Source of the DNA: Parvularculaceae bacterium
Lineage (GTDB): Bacteria > Pseudomonadota > Alphaproteobacteria > Caulobacterales > Parvularculaceae
Reading direction: 5' to 3'
Length of the DNA stretch: 64,000 bases
Assembly (NCBI GenBank): GCA_021776475.1
Contig: JAJFFV010000005.1
Span: 1,116,001 to 1,180,000, forward strand
Positions within the stretch are counted from its first letter, which is position 1; the number at the start of each line of letters is the position of its first letter. Below the pieces are notes generated by a model. It made no database searches, had not been told where the DNA came from, and saw only the letters and a list, made by a program, of their open reading frames with translations. Positions 1 to 8,918 of this stretch are shown here, in pieces. The translations under genes and the position numbers were made by a program.

Positions 1-2445
1 ACCAGAGAATCCTGACCGAATACCGTAAGTGTAGCCCTTGTTGACCCGTAATTCCGTGTTGAGCCGCGATGTATAGATGTCTCCCAACAAGAAGTTCATC
101 GCTTCAGCGAGCGGGTATGCTGGATCGATCGCCGCTAATGAGGGGCGGGTCAGGCGCAGGATCGATTGTTTGGCACCGGGCACATCATAAAAGTATATCC
201 TGGATGCGCTGACGTCTTCTGCTTGTGCCACTGAGACTGGCGCCGGTGTGGGCGTATCCCAGCGCGCAGGAAGGTTTGTAAATGCTCCAAGCACCATTTG
301 TTGATTAACATTGCCGACGATCCGCAATGCGGCGTTGGCCGGGGCGTAATTTTTTGCGTAAAAGGCTTTCAGATCATCAAGCGTGACCGCTTTCAGCTTC
401 TCTCTGGTGCCATAGGATCGGTAGCTGAACATGTGATCTTCAGGATAAAGAAGTTTTGCTTCTTCCCGTAACGAAATGGCGCCAGGGTCCCCCGCTGCCT
501 GATCAATTTCAGTTAGCTGGCGTCGCTTCAAAAGATCGAACTCTTCTGCGTCCCAGCGTGGTTCGAGTAGCATTTCTTCAACCAGTGCGACAGTGTCGTT
601 GAAGTTCCGGGCAAGCGTGCTGCCTTCGATATATGTACCATAGCTGCCAGCGGAAATGCTGATAGAGGAGCCGAGCGATTTGATTGCATCTTCCAGCTCT
701 GCCGTGGTTTTTGTTGCGGTTCCTTTTTCCAGTAGATCCGCGGTCATGCTAGCAACGGCCGGCTTGGCCACATCGCCGCGTGTCCGGCCTGCATCAATCG
801 ACATGGAGAAATAGACCAGCGGTGTCTCGTCACTTTCAATGCCGTAGACGGCGATGCCGTTAGTCATTTCTGTGCGCCAGACTTCTGGTGACGGTATTGC
901 GTAAGGCTCACCAAATGCAGGCTCTACGGTGCGATCAAAACTTGATGCCGTCCGCTCGAATTCGCGGATAGTCGGATCCAAGACAACTTCCTGTTCGGCG
1001 CCCTGGAGAATTTCTTCTTCAACGATTTCGGCCTTTGTCGCTCCCTGAAGAGCGAGGTCGAGTTCACCTTTCGGCACAATGCTTGTGCTTATGAAAGGCT
1101 CACCCTTGATGTAGGTCTGATAGACACGCATAACATCGTCGGTCGTTACGCTCTGTATACGCTTGATATCTTCGTTGATAAAACCTGGATCACCGGTAAA
1201 GAGGTTGTACTCGCCAAGCTGTATCGCTTTGCCGAGCGCGCTTTGAATACCATCATAAAACTCGACCTCTAGTCCGGCCTTGATCCGGTCAAGATCGGTT
1301 TGAGAAATACTGTTTTCCTCAAACCGCGCGAAGCCTGTTTCAATGGCCGGCAATAGCGCATCGAGATCTTCGCCGGCATTGGCGTTGACAAAAAGATATA
1401 GTTCGCCCGAAATCTCTTTAGTGAAATTAAACATTGAGACATCAGATGTCAGTTTTTCCTCATCAATAAGGACTTCATTCAGAGGCGCGCGCTTGCCCTC
1501 TGACAGATACTCCATCAGAATTTCGAGGGCGTATGTATCAGGATGATATTGCTCAACTGCAGGCCATACCATCGTCAACAAAGGGACGGTCGCAAAATTG
1601 TCTTCTTGATACAGGGATTTGGCCGCGCCAAGTTCTCCACGCCACACCTCAAGAGGTTCGATATCTTCACCGCGTGGAATTTCACCAAAATACTTGTCTA
1701 CAAGACGTTTTGCTTCAGACGGGTCGAAGTCGCCGGAGATCGTGACTGTCACATTATTCGGGACATACCAGCGGCGGTAGAAATCTATCACATCCTGCAG
1801 CGTTGCAGCTTCAAGATCTGCGAGAGATCCGATCACCTGCCAGTTGTAAGGGTGATCATCCGGGTAGAGTGCTTTGCTGATAATATAGAAATTGTGACCG
1901 TAAGGCTGGTTGTCAACCCGCTGGCGCTTTTCGTTCTTTACGACCTGCTTTTCATTATCGACCACGGGTTGCGTCACCGTGTTGATGAAATAACCAAGTT
2001 TGTCAGCTTCCGCCCAGATAATTTTTTCAAGGGCATCGGCAGGAACCGCCTGAAAATACTGGGTCATATCATTGGTGGTGAAACCGTTGGTGCCGTCGCC
2101 ACCGATACGGGTGTTCATTTCATCGAGACCGCCGTATCCGAGGTTTTCGGAATCGAGAAAAAGCAGGTGCTCGAACAAATGAGCAAAGCCGGTGCGGCCT
2201 TCTACTTCGCGGGCTGAACCAACATGGGCGGCGAGGTCGATCGCGACGACTGGATCTGAGCGATCCACATGGAGGACGACATTGAGCCCGTTATCGAGTT
2301 CATATTTTTCAAAATCGATAGAGAGCTCAGCGCTTTCTGCCTTGGCGATAGCGCTTGTTTTGGTTGTAGTCGTTGGCTCATTTGAGCACCCGGTGAGCGC
2401 TATTATGCAAAGAGCAGCACCCCAAATCATTGATCTGTGAGACAT
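1..2445 (-). CDS. M16 family zinc metallopeptidase lipoprotein (3' end outside window)
   Basis: This reads as an insulinase/pitrilysin-type (M16) protease. I translated it directly because it runs off the left edge; about 815 residues are visible. The N-terminus has a lipobox (LTGC, Cys20), so it is probably an anchored periplasmic protein. The zinc motif HxxEH is at residues 89-93 (H-L-F-E-H), and the third ligand is probably Glu172 in VVKNEKRQ, which fits the family spacing. A second M16-like half follows and lacks a clear HxxEH, as expected for the inactive domain of two-domain M16 proteins. The ATG at 2445 is preceded by a strong AGGAGG. The substrate is unknown; family members degrade peptides. 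Confidence 0.9.
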   Translation of the reverse strand, partial: MSHRSMIWGAALCIIALTGCSNEPTTTTKTSAIAKAESAELSIDFEKYELDNGLNVVLHVDRSDPVVAIDLAAHVGSAREVEGRTGFAHLFEHLLFLDSENLGYGGLDEMNTRIGGDGTNGFTTNDMTQYFQAVPADALEKIIWAEADKLGYFINTVTQPVVDNEKQVVKNEKRQRVDNQPYGHNFYIISKALYPDDHPYNWQVIGSLADLEAATLQDVIDFYRRWYVPNNVTVTISGDFDPSEAKRLVDKYFGEIPRGEDIEPLEVWRGELGAAKSLYQEDNFATVPLLTMVWPAVEQYHPDTYALEILMEYLSEGKRAPLNEVLIDEEKLTSDVSMFNFTKEISGELYLFVNANAGEDLDALLPAIETGFARFEENSISQTDLDRIKAGLEVEFYDGIQSALGKAIQLGEYNLFTGDPGFINEDIKRIQSVTTDDVMRVYQTYIKGEPFISTSIVPKGELDLALQGATKAEIVEEEILQGAEQEVVLDPTIREFERTASSFDRTVEPAFGEPYAIPSPEVWRTEMTNGIAVYGIESDETPLVYFSMSIDAGRTRGDVAKPAVASMTADLLEKGTATKTTAELEDAIKSLGSSISISAGSYGTYIEGSTLARNFNDTVALVEEMLLEPRWDAEEFDLLKRRQLTEIDQAAGDPGAISLREEAKLLYPEDHMFSYRSYGTREKLKAVTLDDLKAFYAKNYAPANAALRIVGNVNQQMVLGAFTNLPARWDTPTPAPVSVAQAEDVSASRIYFYDVPGAKQSILRLTRPSLAAIDPAYPLAEAMNFLLGDIYTSRLNTELRVNKGYTYGIRSGFSG

Positions 2446-2515
2446 ATGACCTCCTCATGTCTTAAAGAATTAGTTTGTGGTAGAATGCCGGGGATAGACG
2501 GATTTGTCTATCCGG

Positions 2516-2698
2516 TCATGCGATCATCGGAAACCAGATTTCGATGCCGCCAGCGTCTGATGCCGGGTTGAAAGTCGCGTCATAGCACTCGAAGTCGGGC
2601 GTATTGGCTGGCATGCAACCGGCGCCATCATACAGTCGATAAAGCCGACAAGTATTCCGGCGCACCTGCGACATGGACTCATCAAATTTAGGTCCTAT
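2516..2698 (-). pseudogene. Remnant of a GyrI-like effector-binding domain C-terminus
   Basis: Just downstream of the monooxygenase stop, the minus strand has a frame open from 2698 to a TGA at 2516, with an ATG at 2674 (52 codons). It reads like the tail of a GyrI-like/AraC effector-binding domain: FDES, then LYRLYDGAGC, then PDFECYD and a final IEIWFPM. In that family a proline-Asp-Phe-Glu segment and a closing EIWxP strand end the domain. Everything upstream (the DNA-binding part and the first half of the domain) is missing, so I read it as a deletion scar rather than a working gene. The family match is by eye and moderate. Confidence 0.45.
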
Positions 2699-4191
2699 TC
2701 AGCAGCCATTGCTGCCGGCTCTGCAACCGGCTGGCCTGATTTCTTGAACTCCAGAACACCATCATCGATTTTGCCGTAACGCATCGCGATAATATCGAGG
2801 GCATAATTCTGGTTGAGTTTCCAGGGCTTTTTCGATCCCTGTTTCGGCATCTTGTGCTCAGCCCGCTTGAAGTAACCGGATGAAAAATCGACAATCGGCT
2901 CTTCCTTTACTTCAGGGTCGTGTAGATGCGGGGCGCACTGAACAGCACCAACTTTATCCATGTAATTGAGGATACGGCAGAGAAATTCCGACGTCAGATC
3001 TGCCTTAAGGGTCCAAGAGGCGTTAGTGTATCCGAAAGTTGCGGCGAGGTTTGGCACGCCTGAATACATCATGCCCTTATAGGTCATACATTCGCCTGAG
3101 GGGATATGGCGGCCATCGACAAAAACTTCCGCGCCGCCGAAATTATGGAGGTTGAGCCCGGTCGCCGTGACAATGATATCGGCCTCGAGCTGTTTACCGG
3201 AGGTGAGCTTGATGCCGGTTTCGGTAAAGGCTTCAATCTTGTCGGTTGCGATTGAGGCGGTGCCGTTGCTGATCGCCTCGAACAGGTCGCTGTCGGAGAC
3301 AAGGCAAAGGCGCTGGTCCCACGGGTCGTAGTCAGGCGTAAAGTGGGTCTCGACATCGTAATTTGCTGGCAATTGATCGCGCAACATATCGAGAAGACGT
3401 TCTTTGGTTTTTTCTGGTCGGCTACGGGCCGCATTGAAAAAATACATCTGCAGAAAAACATTCCGCCAGCGGATTAGTGTGTAGACCAATTTTGCCGGTA
3501 GAATTTTCATCAGGAACTGGGCACCGCCGTCCTCTGCTGGACGCGACGCCATGTAGCTCGGGGAGCGTTGCAACATGGTTACATGGGCAGCGTTCTTCGC
3601 CATTTCCGGAATGATCGTGACAGCGGTCGCGCCCGAGCCGATCACGACAACCCGCTTGTCCTCGTAGTCAAGACCTTCGGGCCAATGTTGCGGATGAATG
3701 ACCTGACCTCGAAACCGGTCACGGCCGCTAAACTCAGGCGTATAGCCCTCCTCGTAATCATAATACCCGGCGCAGACGGAGAGGAAGTTACAGGTGAAAT
3801 GCTCGGTCTCGCCGGTTTCTGTTCGCGCTGTCTCGACAGTCCATCGCGCTGTATCAGAAGACCAGCTCGCTCGCTTCACCTGGCGCCCGAACCGAATCTT
3901 GTCCCTGATACTGTTTTGGTCAGCAGTTTCATTCAGATATCGACGGATCGCGTTACCATCGGCGATGGCTTTCTTATCCGTCCACGGTTTGAATCTATAC
4001 CCAAGTGTGTACATGTCACTGTCAGAACGGATACCCGGATACCGAAACAGATCCCAGGTGCCGCCGATATTGTCGCGTTGCTCAAGGATCCCGTATGTCT
4101 TGCCGGGACATCGCTTCTGGATGTGCCAGGCAGAACTGATGCCGGAAATACCTGCACCGATGATGAGGACATCGACATGGGGTTGTGTCAT
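2695..4191 (-). CDS. Flavin-containing monooxygenase, Baeyer-Villiger/EthA type
   Basis: A 498-residue class B flavoprotein monooxygenase that would use FAD, NADPH and O2 to oxidise a carbonyl or heteroatom substrate in the cytoplasm. The FAD Rossmann motif GAGISG is at residues 12-17. The Baeyer-Villiger fingerprint FxGxxxHxxxWP is at 160-171 (F160, G162, H166, W170, P171). The NADPH Rossmann motif GSGATA is at 185-190. The length is typical of EthA-like enzymes. It starts 10 bases after the Coq4 gene on the same strand, so the two are probably co-transcribed. The natural substrate cannot be read from the sequence. Confidence 0.9.
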   Translation of the reverse strand: MTQPHVDVLIIGAGISGISSAWHIQKRCPGKTYGILEQRDNIGGTWDLFRYPGIRSDSDMYTLGYRFKPWTDKKAIADGNAIRRYLNETADQNSIRDKIRFGRQVKRASWSSDTARWTVETARTETGETEHFTCNFLSVCAGYYDYEEGYTPEFSGRDRFRGQVIHPQHWPEGLDYEDKRVVVIGSGATAVTIIPEMAKNAAHVTMLQRSPSYMASRPAEDGGAQFLMKILPAKLVYTLIRWRNVFLQMYFFNAARSRPEKTKERLLDMLRDQLPANYDVETHFTPDYDPWDQRLCLVSDSDLFEAISNGTASIATDKIEAFTETGIKLTSGKQLEADIIVTATGLNLHNFGGAEVFVDGRHIPSGECMTYKGMMYSGVPNLAATFGYTNASWTLKADLTSEFLCRILNYMDKVGAVQCAPHLHDPEVKEEPIVDFSSGYFKRAEHKMPKQGSKKPWKLNQNYALDIIAMRYGKIDDGVLEFKKSGQPVAEPAAMAAE

Positions 4192-4201
4192 GCGATAATC
4201 C

Positions 4202-4969
4202 TCAAGCCTGGCCGGCTACAAGTTGCGTCCGGTACTGACGATCAAGCACATCGGCACGATCTTTGATGGCGAGATAGTTCTCGGGAACGCCTATGTTCAG
4301 TTGTTTGCGCACTTTATCCAGCGGGTCAGCCAACAGCGTTTCCCAATCAGCATCGATCAGGCCCGTCGCCTCGCGTCCTAGTCGTGCGCCTTCATTCATG
4401 CAGGCTTTGGCGCGGATGCCTGGATATTCTTTGCGCGCCTTAAAGTAACCGAAAAACAAAATCAGCAAGACCCCGCGACTGTCAGTCCGTTGACGGGAAA
4501 AAGAGAGCAGGCTCAATTCGCCAATCAGGTCGCGCCCATATCCGGTCAGCACGTGCAGGAGGTCATGGATATGACGGGAGCGATAGTTGAAGCGTTGCCG
4601 GTCTTCGCCGGCATGTGTGTAGCTCTCGCCGCTTGCATCCATTTCTTCCTGAAAACCCTCCGCAGTCAGATTTTCACGAGTGATAAAATCGAGATAGGTG
4701 CGGCCGAGGCTGCCGACCGGCAGTGTTGCGAGCTTGTCGCGCTTCGACATCGTATCCAGCAGATCGAACTTCTCGGTTAAAACCCGATTACCAAAATCTG
4801 TTGCCTCGAACTGTTTGAAGTTTCGCTCTTGAACGGGTCCGTCAAGGGCAGCAATGATCCGGTAGACCTCATGCGTTGCTTCCTTGTTGCGCAAAAGGCG
4901 AAAGGTTGCAGCTAGGGCGGCAAAAGGCCGGATGCGGGCGTCGAACATTTCAAATGTTGTTTCGGTCAT
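4202..4969 (-). CDS. Coq4 family protein
   Basis: A 255-residue Coq4-like protein. The family's metal motif HDxxH-x11-E is intact: H135, D136, H139 and E151. Coq4 takes part in ubiquinone ring modification in eukaryotes and several bacteria; the human protein has been linked to oxidative decarboxylation at ring carbon C1. It lies first in a two-gene unit with the flavin monooxygenase, 10 bases apart, which hints that the pair may modify the same or a related lipid-like substrate. No other ubiquinone genes are nearby, so the ubiquinone role is an inference from the family. Confidence 0.85.
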   Translation of the reverse strand: MTETTFEMFDARIRPFAALAATFRLLRNKEATHEVYRIIAALDGPVQERNFKQFEATDFGNRVLTEKFDLLDTMSKRDKLATLPVGSLGRTYLDFITRENLTAEGFQEEMDASGESYTHAGEDRQRFNYRSRHIHDLLHVLTGYGRDLIGELSLLSFSRQRTDSRGVLLILFFGYFKARKEYPGIRAKACMNEGARLGREATGLIDADWETLLADPLDKVRKQLNIGVPENYLAIKDRADVLDRQYRTQLVAGQA

Positions 4970-5188
4970 GGGTGTCTGCCTGTTCGCTGTTCCAAGGCAC
5001 TTTTACGGCAATTTTTCGTCCGGCGCCATTTGTGACCACAGTCCGTGTCAATTCTCCATCGGCATAATTGTTATGATTTAGATGGATTTTCTACTGTCTT
5101 GGCGTTGTCAAAGCGTAGCGCTTCTGCCCGGAGATCTGTATATTGTAGAGTAACGAGAGATCCAAGGCTGATAAAGGGGAGCTGCCTA

Positions 5189-5695
5189 ATGACAGAATAT
5201 CTCACAAGATTTGCCAATGACACGACCGCCGGGAATAACTCGGACAATGCCGGCCTGACACAGGCTGCCGCGGCCGCGGCATATGCCGGCGCGTTGCCAT
5301 TGATTATCGGGGCCATCCTAGTCTGGGCCCGGCCGATGGATATCGGCCCGCGTCTTCTCGAACTGATTATTATGTATGGCGGGTTGCTGCTCGCCTTTTT
5401 TGGCGGCATTCGCTGGGGGATCGCTGTCATGAACCCAGGCGGTGGGCCAACCTTCGCCAATCTGTTCGGCGGCATCGTGCCGCTGCTGGCCGCTTTCCCG
5501 GTTTTCCTGCTCGACAGTCCGGTTATCAGGCTGACGATCATTGTCGCGGCGCTACCGCTTTTGTTGATGGATGACTTAAGAGCCACAAGGCGCGGCTCCG
5601 GCGCCCCGGACTGGTATCTCGGGGTCCGGCTGCCCCTCACAATTATGATGGAACTGGCCCTTGTTGCAACGCTAGTGCACGTAATCACGCAATAA
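5189..5695 (+). CDS. DUF3429 membrane protein
   Basis: A 168-residue protein with about five hydrophobic segments, matching the DUF3429 pattern by eye (small inner-membrane proteins with a conserved FGGIRWG-like patch, here at FFGGIRWGIAVM). I chose the ATG at 5189 because AAAGGGGAG lies just upstream; the longer open frame from 5045 starts with a non-conserved stretch. The biochemical function is unknown for the family. It is divergent from the Coq4 gene. A terminator lies at 5984-6004. Confidence 0.75.
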   Translation: MTEYLTRFANDTTAGNNSDNAGLTQAAAAAAYAGALPLIIGAILVWARPMDIGPRLLELIIMYGGLLLAFFGGIRWGIAVMNPGGGPTFANLFGGIVPLLAAFPVFLLDSPVIRLTIIVAALPLLLMDDLRATRRGSGAPDWYLGVRLPLTIMMELALVATLVHVITQ

Positions 5696-5766
5696 AAACA
5701 ACTGCTATATCTGTTGTGCTCTGATTATAGGCAAGCTGTGATCTGGATCACTTTGATTCCTGAGAG

Positions 5767-6006
5767 TTGATTCGATTCCTGAGATTTGCTTTCCCCTCTG
5801 ATGGGTACGAAGCAACCCTAGAGAGAGGACAAAAATTTAAATTGATAGGCACACTTTTAATTGCGTCATTTTGTTATTTTACATTGATTGGATTTGTTGC
5901 TGTTGGACAAGCGATAGAGAGCCCGTTTAGTAGCCTGGAGAACCAAGCTAGAGGGATTATCCTCACCAAGACATTAAGAGAGTGGCCGGGTGACCGGCCT
6001 TTTTGA
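5767..6006 (+). CDS. Possible small single-pass membrane protein, AT-rich
   Basis: A 79-codon frame from a TTG with one clear hydrophobic helix (about residues 26-49). It matches nothing I recognise. The DNA is visibly richer in A and T than its neighbours. The last codons and the TGA lie inside the hairpin terminator at 5984-6004, which is unusual for a real gene. It could be a transferred or decaying fragment, or simply open non-coding DNA. It occupies most of the 5696-6017 gap, which otherwise holds only the terminator. Confidence 0.3.
   Translation: MIRFLRFAFPSDGYEATLERGQKFKLIGTLLIASFCYFTLIGFVAVGQAIESPFSSLENQARGIILTKTLREWPGDRPF
5984..6004 (+). terminator. Rho-independent terminator
   Basis: Perfect GGCCGG / CCGGCC stem with a GTGA loop, followed by five T residues on the plus strand. 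It would stop transcription from the DUF3429 region before it meets dctM, which is transcribed towards it. Confidence 0.8.
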
Positions 6007-6017
6007 TTACCTGATCG

Positions 6018-7289
6018 CTAAAATCCAAACAGGTCTGGCAACCAGGTGACAGTTTTCGGGACGAAGGTAATCAGCAACAACACCGCCAGCTCAACCAAAA
6101 AAAACGGCAGGATCCTTTGGATAATCCTGGCCATACCAACCTCTGCGATATTTTCAACGACAAATAGACAAAGCCCCATTGGGGGAGTGATCAGGCCGAT
6201 CATCAGGTTGAAAATGACAATGATGCCGAAATGCGTCGGATCAATCCCGAGACTGACCGCGATCGGGTGCAAGATCGGCACCAGCACCAGCATTGCTGCA
6301 ATCCCTTCCAGGAACAGACCGACAAACAAGAACAGCACAATCACCGCCAGCAGAAATGTCCATTGGGCGTCAACATAGAAAAGCACGAATTCCGAGATCA
6401 TGTTGGGGACACGGTTATAGGTGAGGAGCCAGTTGGCGGCTGCGACGGCGGCAATGATGATCATGATGACGGCCGCGTCCCGCATGGCGCGGGCGAAGAT
6501 GCCGGGCAGCCGACCAGGTTTTATTTCACGGTAGACGAAAAGGCCGATGAGCAGGGCATAGGCGACAGCAAAGCTCGCCGCCTCGGTCGGCGTGACAATG
6601 CCGGTGAGGATTGAACCGACGACGAAAACCGGCATCAAGAGCGGGATGATGGCGTTCAGGAGGATGCGCCAGCCGGGCTCCTTTTGCTCGGTCTCATGGC
6701 CTGCCGCATAGTGCCCCGCGACGACCATCACATAGGCAGAAAGGAACAATGCCAAGAGCAGACCAGGGACGACGCCGGCAAGAAACATCGCCGGGACCGA
6801 AACGCCGGTGACCGTCAAAGCATAGATAATCACCGGTATCGATGGCGGTATAATTGGGCCGATAACTGAAGAGGCGGCGGTGAGGGCGGCGGAAAAATCG
6901 CGCGGATAGCCGCGCTTTTCCATTGCCGGAATAAAGATGCGGCCAAGGGCAGATGCATCAGCGATGGCGGAGCCGGACAACCCCGCGAAGATGACGGATG
7001 CCCAGATGTTTACAAGGGCAAGCCCGGCTCGGAAGCGGCCGACCAGGATGTTGGCGAAGGCGATGATCCGGTGCGTGATACCGGATTCGTTCATCAGTTC
7101 TCCCGCGAGGATGAATAACGGGATTGCAAGAAGAGGGTAAGATTTGAGACCGCCAAACATCTGTGTGGCGACAATCCGCATATGGTAGGGTGGCTCGCCC
7201 GTGGCCATGAAATAAAGCAGCGCGACGACGATCGCAAAAGCAACCGGCACACCGATCAGCAAAGCCGCGATAAGGAGTGCATAAACCAT
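6018..7289 (-). CDS. dctM: TRAP transporter large membrane subunit (DctM)
   Basis: A 423-residue, very hydrophobic protein with about 11-12 membrane helices, the channel-forming subunit of a TRAP (tripartite ATP-independent periplasmic) importer, which couples uptake of organic acids to a sodium gradient. Family-typical stretches are LAIPLFILAGELMN and IGLITPPMGLCLFV. The true start is the ATG at 7289, which shares one base with the dctQ stop (TGATG); the longer frame upstream only re-reads dctQ. It is the last gene of the dctP-dctQ-dctM set. Confidence 0.93.
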   Translation of the reverse strand: MVYALLIAALLIGVPVAFAIVVALLYFMATGEPPYHMRIVATQMFGGLKSYPLLAIPLFILAGELMNESGITHRIIAFANILVGRFRAGLALVNIWASVIFAGLSGSAIADASALGRIFIPAMEKRGYPRDFSAALTAASSVIGPIIPPSIPVIIYALTVTGVSVPAMFLAGVVPGLLLALFLSAYVMVVAGHYAAGHETEQKEPGWRILLNAIIPLLMPVFVVGSILTGIVTPTEAASFAVAYALLIGLFVYREIKPGRLPGIFARAMRDAAVIMIIIAAVAAANWLLTYNRVPNMISEFVLFYVDAQWTFLLAVIVLFLFVGLFLEGIAAMLVLVPILHPIAVSLGIDPTHFGIIVIFNLMIGLITPPMGLCLFVVENIAEVGMARIIQRILPFFLVELAVLLLITFVPKTVTWLPDLFGF

Positions 7290-7846
7290 CAGGCGGCTGG
7301 CTCCCGCTTGTCGGGCATCATGCCCGTAAGACGCTCGAAGAATTTGAGCAGCGCCGCAAAGGCGATCATGGCACCGCCAAGGCATAGGGCAAACTGCCAT
7401 GGATACATCTGGCCAAAAAAGACGAGGCTATCGATGCCGGTGAAACCGGCGACGTCTTTGGCGCTGCCGATAAGGCCGGAAGATTCAATATTGCCGCGCC
7501 GGGCAACGAACAGCCAGCCGGAATAAGACAACAGCAGACCGGCTCCAACCATAACGAGATCGACGCCGGCGAAAATCCAGCGTCGAAGTTGTGCCGGGAG
7601 CGGATCAACGAAAATCGCGAGCCGAACATGCCGGTCCTGCAGATAGCCGAGGGCGCAGCCGAACATGACACCATAGATTGCGAGGTAGACCGGCAGTTCT
7701 TCGCCCCACTCAAAAGATTTGCCGAGTGTGTAGCGGCGGACCGCATTGATGAAAACGATTCCGAACATTCCGGCCATGAAAGCCCCCGCGCCGAATGCGA
7801 AGACCCTGGTTGCAAGTCGGATCAGAGTTTCATGGAAAGACCGCAT
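7289..7846 (-). CDS. dctQ: TRAP transporter small membrane subunit (DctQ)
   Basis: A 185-residue protein with four predicted membrane helices, typical of the DctQ subunit that pairs with DctM in the inner membrane. The pattern RRYTLGKSFEWGEELPVYL is characteristic of the family's first loop. It starts 9 bases after dctP and overlaps dctM by one base, so the three are translated from one mRNA. It has no catalytic role by itself; it stabilises the large subunit and docks the binding protein. Confidence 0.92.
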   Translation of the reverse strand: MRSFHETLIRLATRVFAFGAGAFMAGMFGIVFINAVRRYTLGKSFEWGEELPVYLAIYGVMFGCALGYLQDRHVRLAIFVDPLPAQLRRWIFAGVDLVMVGAGLLLSYSGWLFVARRGNIESSGLIGSAKDVAGFTGIDSLVFFGQMYPWQFALCLGGAMIAFAALLKFFERLTGMMPDKREPAA

Positions 7847-7855
7847 AAGGAGGGG

Positions 7856-8869
7856 TCAGTCAGCGCTCGCCGAGGCGACCGCCTGTTCCAGCTTGGCAAT
7901 CCAGTCGACATCATCTCCCAGTTCATCTTTCAGCCATGCCTTGACGGCGGGCCGGGCGAGGGAGCGAAACGCGGCCAGTTCAGCGGCGCTTGGTGTGTGT
8001 ACCTGCATGCCTTCCTTGATGACAGTTGAGAGGCTGTCCGCCGTATTGAACTGCTGGATCGCCCGGCTCATAGTGCCAGCGATGCGGGCAGCTCTTGCCA
8101 CCACGGCCCGGTCCTGTGCCGGCAGGAGTTCGTAAAACTCGTCATTAATCAGAATAAAATCAGCGGCGTAGTTGTGGCCATCAAGAATCATATATTTCTG
8201 CAGCTTGTGCAGGTTGTTGTTATAAACAGTACCGACCGGGTTCTCCTGACCATCAACCACGCCGGTGGTGAGTGCATTTGGCAATTCCGACCAGGCGATC
8301 GGCGTTGGCTCGGCGCCGAGTGCTTTTACCATTTCGATGTAAAGCGGGATCGGTTGGACCCTGAATTTCAGACCTTTCATGTCAGAAGGTGTTTGGACTG
8401 CGCGAACATTATTAGTGAAGTTGCGGAAGCCGGTTTCCCCAAAGGCGAGGGTTCTAAGCCCGGTGCGCTTCAGGCACTCATCAGCCAGTAGAGTGCCGAA
8501 CTCGCCATCGAGAACATCCCACGCAACAGGTGCAGACGTAAAGGTGTACGGAATATCGAGGACATAGGCCGGCTTGCACAGTTTCGACATGGCGCCGGAG
8601 ACGATGACCACTTGCGTGGTTCCTTCCTGGGCCTGCTGGATCAGATCGTCTTCATCGCCCAATGCCTTGGCCGGAAACAGCTGCACATTGATATCGGTCT
8701 CGTTTTCGACGATGTTTTTGAAAATGACACCGGCTGCACCTTTTTTTGAGTTCTGCCATTCGGCGCCGTCCACATGGGCAAGGCGGATGGTCACGTCGCG
8801 AGCCTGGGCCATGCCGATGGAAAGCGTGACGATCATTGTCGCGACAATAAATTGAATCAGTCCCCGCAT
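7856..8869 (-). CDS. dctP: TRAP transporter substrate-binding protein (DctP)
   Basis: A 337-residue periplasmic binding protein. It has an N-terminal signal peptide ending near AQA (about residue 24) and the family core around AEPTPIAWSELPNAL and VDGQENPVG, where the conserved Arg (FRVQ) normally contacts the ligand carboxylate. The start at 8869 has GGGAGG upstream; the longer frame to 8935 overlaps the GNAT gene and is rejected. The ligand is probably an organic acid, but its identity cannot be read. Confidence 0.92.
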   Translation of the reverse strand: MRGLIQFIVATMIVTLSIGMAQARDVTIRLAHVDGAEWQNSKKGAAGVIFKNIVENETDINVQLFPAKALGDEDDLIQQAQEGTTQVVIVSGAMSKLCKPAYVLDIPYTFTSAPVAWDVLDGEFGTLLADECLKRTGLRTLAFGETGFRNFTNNVRAVQTPSDMKGLKFRVQPIPLYIEMVKALGAEPTPIAWSELPNALTTGVVDGQENPVGTVYNNNLHKLQKYMILDGHNYAADFILINDEFYELLPAQDRAVVARAARIAGTMSRAIQQFNTADSLSTVIKEGMQVHTPSAAELAAFRSLARPAVKAWLKDELGDDVDWIAKLEQAVASASAD

Positions 8870-8918
8870 AGGTGCCTCCCTTTGGGAAATCTTTGGCGTG
8901 TAAACGCCGCATTTGGGC

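Noticed and set aside
2192-2440. Plus-strand frames opposite the M16 peptidase start
   Set aside because: They are shadow frames of the minus-strand lipoprotein, which has a strong RBS and zinc motif.
5071-5688. Long minus-strand frame opposite the DUF3429 gene
   Set aside because: It mirrors a clear membrane protein on the plus strand and has no RBS or protein-like features; shadow frame.
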